Assembly: GCA_023460615.1 (NCBI GenBank)
Contig: JAEWPL010000140.1
Location: 1-7,166, forward strand
Origin: Pseudomonadota bacterium
GTDB taxonomy: Bacteria > Pseudomonadota > Gammaproteobacteria > Enterobacterales > Succinivibrionaceae
Direction of reading: 5' to 3'
DNA length: 7,166 bases
Under the pieces are notes generated by a model. It ran no database searches, was not told where the DNA came from, and was given only the letters and a program-made list of their open reading frames with translations. A program made the translations under genes and the position numbers. Below, one piece after another: positions 4,486 to 7,166 of the stretch. How positions within the stretch are numbered: the first letter of the stretch is position 1; every line of letters starts with the position of its first letter.

Positions 4486-5325
4486 TTAGAACATCCAAAG
4501 AAGAAGTGCACCTAAAGCTACACGGTAAATTACAAACACCGCCATACCAGAGTTTGCAATGAACTTTAGGAATAAGTGGATCACAGCGATAGCGATAAAG
4601 AAGGATATTGCGCCACCTAACACTAGATTTAACCACTGTAATTGTAAGGTGTCATCTTTATAGATCTTAATGATCTCAAATAAAGCTGAAGCACAAATAA
4701 TTGGAATTGATAATAAGAAGCTAAAACGAGCTGCAGCTTGTGGTTTCATACCTAAGAATAAACCAGCAGTTAAGGTAATACCAGAACGAGATGTACCTGG
4801 TATTAAAGCAATAGCTTGAGCAAAACCAATTATCAATGCTTGAACGTAAGTAAGACCACGTAGTGAATCTTGACGGGCACCTTTAGTTGCATCGATATTC
4901 TTCCAAATCATCTTTTTGTTTACGTAGGAAGCTAGTCCTAATAACAAACCAAAGAAGATGGTTGAGTAAGCAATAATCTCAACAGATTCACGTACGGTTG
5001 AGGATACAAACTTCTCAATAAAGATACCAAATACACAAGCAGGTATGGTTGCTAGAATTACACAAAAACCAATACGAGCAATTGGAGTTTGCTTAAATTT
5101 TACACAAGCTTCAATGGTATAAGTACCAATTTTTACTAAGTCTGCTAAATAATATAAAACTACAGCTAGCAAGGTTCCAACATGCACAGCTACGTCAAAA
5201 GCAATACCTTGATCTTCCCAACCTAAAAGTTGTGAAGGAAAGATAAGATGTGCACTTGAAGATACTGGTAAAAATTCTGTTAAACCTTGAATTAAAGCTA
5301 ATACAAATACATGTAATAAGGTCAT
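4486..5325 (-). CDS. uppP: undecaprenyl-diphosphatase (UppP/BacA family)
   Basis: Integral membrane enzyme that dephosphorylates undecaprenyl diphosphate, recycling the lipid carrier for peptidoglycan and other envelope polymers; overproduction gives bacitracin resistance in E. coli. The 279-residue length is close to the 273 of E. coli. The N-terminal motif QGLTEFLPVSSSAH contains Q13 and E17 of the (E/Q)xxxE motif, S23 and H26. The second motif PGTSRSG carries R180, and R200 in AARFSFLL also matches a conserved Arg. Several hydrophobic helices run the whole length (about eight by eye). ATG 5325 has AAGGAC (5340-5335) 9 nt upstream, overlapping the folK stop. It is last in the tsaD-folB-folK-uppP unit. 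Confidence 0.95.
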   Translation of the reverse strand: MTLLHVFVLALIQGLTEFLPVSSSAHLIFPSQLLGWEDQGIAFDVAVHVGTLLAVVLYYLADLVKIGTYTIEACVKFKQTPIARIGFCVILATIPACVFGIFIEKFVSSTVRESVEIIAYSTIFFGLLLGLASYVNKKMIWKNIDATKGARQDSLRGLTYVQALIIGFAQAIALIPGTSRSGITLTAGLFLGMKPQAAARFSFLLSIPIICASALFEIIKIYKDDTLQLQWLNLVLGGAISFFIAIAVIHLFLKFIANSGMAVFVIYRVALGALLLWMF

Positions 5326-5331
5326 TTATAA

Positions 5332-5877
5332 TTAGTCCTTAACGTTGTGCCACTGTGGAGCCTCAACTGACCAATCAATATTAGTTTTTATAACCTTACG
5401 ATCCTCAGGTAATCTTGGTTCCATCTCCTCCCAAATCTCACCTACTTTGATGTTTAATAAAGGATGAACTAAAGTAGGATTTAATTCGCATAAAGGACAT
5501 AGCACGAAAGGATAATCCTGAATATCGTGGCGTGGTAGCTTACAAGGCTTGGTAGTAATAGTGTCACCGAACACTAAAATATCGATGTCTAAACGACGCT
5601 TGATACCAAAATTAGTACCATTGTTAAACATCAACTCACCACCTGCTAGCTGCTCAACTTTTTGTAAGCAAGCATAAAGATCGTCTAAACTAGCCTCGGT
5701 ATCGCCACCTAAAACCATATTGTAATAGTCAGGCTCACCTTGTCTTACTGCATGGCTAATCCATACTGAAGACTTTTGAAAATTCTTAAATAGAGGTCCA
5801 ATTTTAGCTACTGCAAATCTCAAAGCATTTTCACGATTTAAGTTTGAACCAACACCTAGGTAAACTCTAGTGGACAT
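5332..5877 (-). CDS. folK: 6-hydroxymethyl-7,8-dihydropterin pyrophosphokinase (HPPK)
   Basis: Transfers pyrophosphate from ATP to hydroxymethyl-dihydropterin in folate synthesis, the step after FolB. ATG 5877 (MSTRVYLGVGSN) has GGAG (5887-5884) 6 nt upstream; an upstream TTG at 5889 overlaps that site and adds only four residues. The 181-residue protein shows the start motif VYLGVGSN, the signature RRLDIDILVFGD with metal ligands D97 and D99, and LPRHDIQDYPFVLCPL (114-129). The LPR form and the pairing with folB resemble the second FolK type of some gammaproteobacteria more than E. coli FolK. The GRxR arginines of loop 3 (R82 and R84 in E. coli) are not apparent; GGELMFNNGTNF stands there. 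The C-terminal tail (about 160-181) is extra. Confidence 0.9.
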   Translation of the reverse strand: MSTRVYLGVGSNLNRENALRFAVAKIGPLFKNFQKSSVWISHAVRQGEPDYYNMVLGGDTEASLDDLYACLQKVEQLAGGELMFNNGTNFGIKRRLDIDILVFGDTITTKPCKLPRHDIQDYPFVLCPLCELNPTLVHPLLNIKVGEIWEEMEPRLPEDRKVIKTNIDWSVEAPQWHNVKD

Positions 5878-5878
5878 T

Positions 5879-6235
5879 TCATTCTCCAATTTTTTTACTA
5901 ATTTGAACCCCTACTGCTGCAGTATCAGCTACAGCTTTAGGTTTGTTTAAGGTAACCGTTACTTTTTGTGGTTGATATTCTTTTAAGATTAAATCACAGA
6001 GCTCAACTCCAAGCTCTTCTAAAAGTCTTGCCTTTCTTTCAATTATATAAGTTTTAACTCGATTTGAAAGATGAGCATAATCAATGCTCTTATCAAGTTT
6101 ACCTGTAATACCAGCCTCTTTAAGATCTTTTTCAAGCTCAAGATCAACTATTAAAGGCTGCTCTTGTACTCTCTCATAATCGAGTATACCAATAATGCAA
6201 GATACTTTTAAACCTTTTACAAAAATCTTATCCAT
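5879..6235 (-). CDS. folB: dihydroneopterin aldolase
   Basis: Cleaves dihydroneopterin to hydroxymethyl-dihydropterin and glycolaldehyde, making the substrate for FolK next door. The 118-residue length is typical. Matches to E. coli FolB include IGILDYER with E21, EQPLIVDL, SIDYAHL with Y53, and NKPKAVADTAAVGV with the catalytic Lys at 98. The ATG at 6235 overlaps the tsaD stop by one base (TAATG) and no clear Shine-Dalgarno precedes it, so translation probably depends on ribosomes finishing tsaD. Its stop is one base from the folK ATG. FolX is an alternative family member, but pairing with folK favours FolB. Confidence 0.92.
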   Translation of the reverse strand: MDKIFVKGLKVSCIIGILDYERVQEQPLIVDLELEKDLKEAGITGKLDKSIDYAHLSNRVKTYIIERKARLLEELGVELCDLILKEYQPQKVTVTLNKPKAVADTAAVGVQISKKIGE

Positions 6236-7166
6236 TACAAAGCATTAAGTTCTGATAGTGGCCAACGAGGATATACTTTTACTTTATAATCACCAACTTG
6301 ACCTGCTTTGTAACGAAGCATGCCAACTTGTGCAATCATAGCACCATTGTCGGTGCAGAATTCTTTTCTTGCAAAGAATACTTTACCATGGATACTATCC
6401 ATAAGCTCTGTTAAAGCATTTCTAATATCCATATTAGCAGATACACCACCTGCTACTACTAAGGTTTTTAAATGAGCTTGTTTTAGAGCTCTTTTACACT
6501 TAATTTGTAAAGTCTCCGCCATAGCTTTAGTAAAGCCTTTAGCTATATCTGCTTTAACTGCATCAAGATCTTCTTTATGCTCTAAAGTAGCATTTAAAAC
6601 AGCTGTTTTTAAACCTGCAAAACTAAAATCACAATTAGGATTTTTAATCATAGGACGCGGAAAATTAAATACGCCCTCTCGACCGTTTACAGCTAGTTTT
6701 TCAAGTCCAGGACCACCAGGATATGGAATACCTAGTAATTTAGCTGTTTTATCAAAAGCTTCACCAGCAGCATCATCAACCGATTGTCCTAAAATCTCAT
6801 AGCAACCAGGCTTTTCAACTTTGATAAGTAAAGTGTGACCACCTGAGATAAGCAAAGCAACAAAAGGTAAGCTTGGCTTATTATCTTCTAACATAGGAGC
6901 TAAAAGATGTCCTTCCATGTGATGCACAGGAACACAAGGAATGCCAAGACCATAAGCTAGCGCACAAGCATCCATAGCTCCTGATAATAAAGCACCGATT
7001 AACCCTGGACCTGCAGTATAGGCAATAGCGCACAGATCTGTTAACTTCATATCAGCTTTTTCTAAAGCCATATGCACTAGTGGTACTACTCTTTTGATGT
7101 GATCACGGGAGGCAAGCTCTGGTACTACACCACCATATTCAGCATGCATAGGAATTTGAGTATGCA
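6235..7166 (-). CDS. tsaD: tRNA N6-threonylcarbamoyladenosine synthase catalytic subunit TsaD (5' end outside window)
   Basis: Transfers the threonylcarbamoyl group to A37 of ANN-decoding tRNAs, working with TsaB and TsaE. The frame is open to the window edge and reads HTQIPMHAEYGG there, matching about residue 30 onward of the 337-residue E. coli protein. About 29 N-terminal residues, including the start motif, are missing, so the Met at 7149 is internal. Visible motifs: VHHMEGH with the two metal-binding His, LLISGGHT, DDAAGEAFDKTAKLLG, PGGP, FPRPM, DFSFAGLKT, AGGVSAN and FCTDNGAMIA with the third metal-ligand Asp. The C-terminus PRWPLSEL is typical. It heads a compact operon with folB, folK and uppP. 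Confidence 0.97.
   Translation of the reverse strand, partial: HTQIPMHAEYGGVVPELASRDHIKRVVPLVHMALEKADMKLTDLCAIAYTAGPGLIGALLSGAMDACALAYGLGIPCVPVHHMEGHLLAPMLEDNKPSLPFVALLISGGHTLLIKVEKPGCYEILGQSVDDAAGEAFDKTAKLLGIPYPGGPGLEKLAVNGREGVFNFPRPMIKNPNCDFSFAGLKTAVLNATLEHKEDLDAVKADIAKGFTKAMAETLQIKCKRALKQAHLKTLVVAGGVSANMDIRNALTELMDSIHGKVFFARKEFCTDNGAMIAQVGMLRYKAGQVGDYKVKVYPRWPLSELNAL

Noticed and set aside
4445..4636. 63-residue leftward open frame
   Set aside because: It overlaps uppP in another frame and runs through the terminator stem; its Cys/Arg-rich product looks like a shadow of uppP.
5878..5889. TTG 5889 as folK start
   Set aside because: It overlaps the GGAG that fits ATG 5877; the standard HPPK start follows that ATG.

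Overview
The window looks like the chromosome of an AT-rich gammaproteobacterium. Cca, TsaD, FolB and UppP all read closely like their Escherichia coli counterparts, but third codon positions are strongly A/T. An intestinal or rumen member of the Succinivibrionaceae would fit (low GC, Rpn-family genes), but this is inference. Nothing in the window fixes the genus.

Left part (1-2650). At the left edge is the first stretch of a leftward gene with a ribosome-binding site and a signal-peptide-like N-terminus. Upstream of it, on the same strand, is a near-consensus sigma-54 (-24/-12) promoter. Farther upstream are three perfect palindromes, spaced 44 and 42 bp apart, which resemble enhancer sites for a sigma-54 activator. 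The rightward ppa gene follows and encodes a family I inorganic pyrophosphatase with an export signal. It ends in a clear hairpin terminator. Next comes an Rpn-type PD-(D/E)XK nuclease gene (rpn). It carries a strong internal Shine-Dalgarno/ATG able to make a 95-residue C-terminal protein, as described for the intragenic RpnS antitoxins of E. coli. Directly downstream, the 3' part of rpn is duplicated without the nuclease domain. The same internal start is perfectly kept, so the copy could encode a free-standing 75-residue antitoxin-like protein with a shorter repeat helix. This nuclease plus intragenic antitoxin plus spare antitoxin copy is the most interesting feature of the window.

Right part (2650-7166). 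cca (tRNA nucleotidyltransferase with an HD domain) runs rightward and has an unusual charged C-terminal tail. It converges on a leftward, tightly packed operon tsaD-folB-folK-uppP. These four act in tRNA t6A modification, folate synthesis (two enzymes) and recycling of the undecaprenyl carrier lipid. tsaD overlaps folB by one base, folB and folK are one base apart, and folK and uppP are six bases apart, so translational coupling is likely. The 317-bp convergent gap between cca and uppP has two hairpins and a 44-bp direct repeat with 12-bp subrepeats.

Coding calls rest on motifs recognised by eye and on remembered family sequences. No database search was possible.
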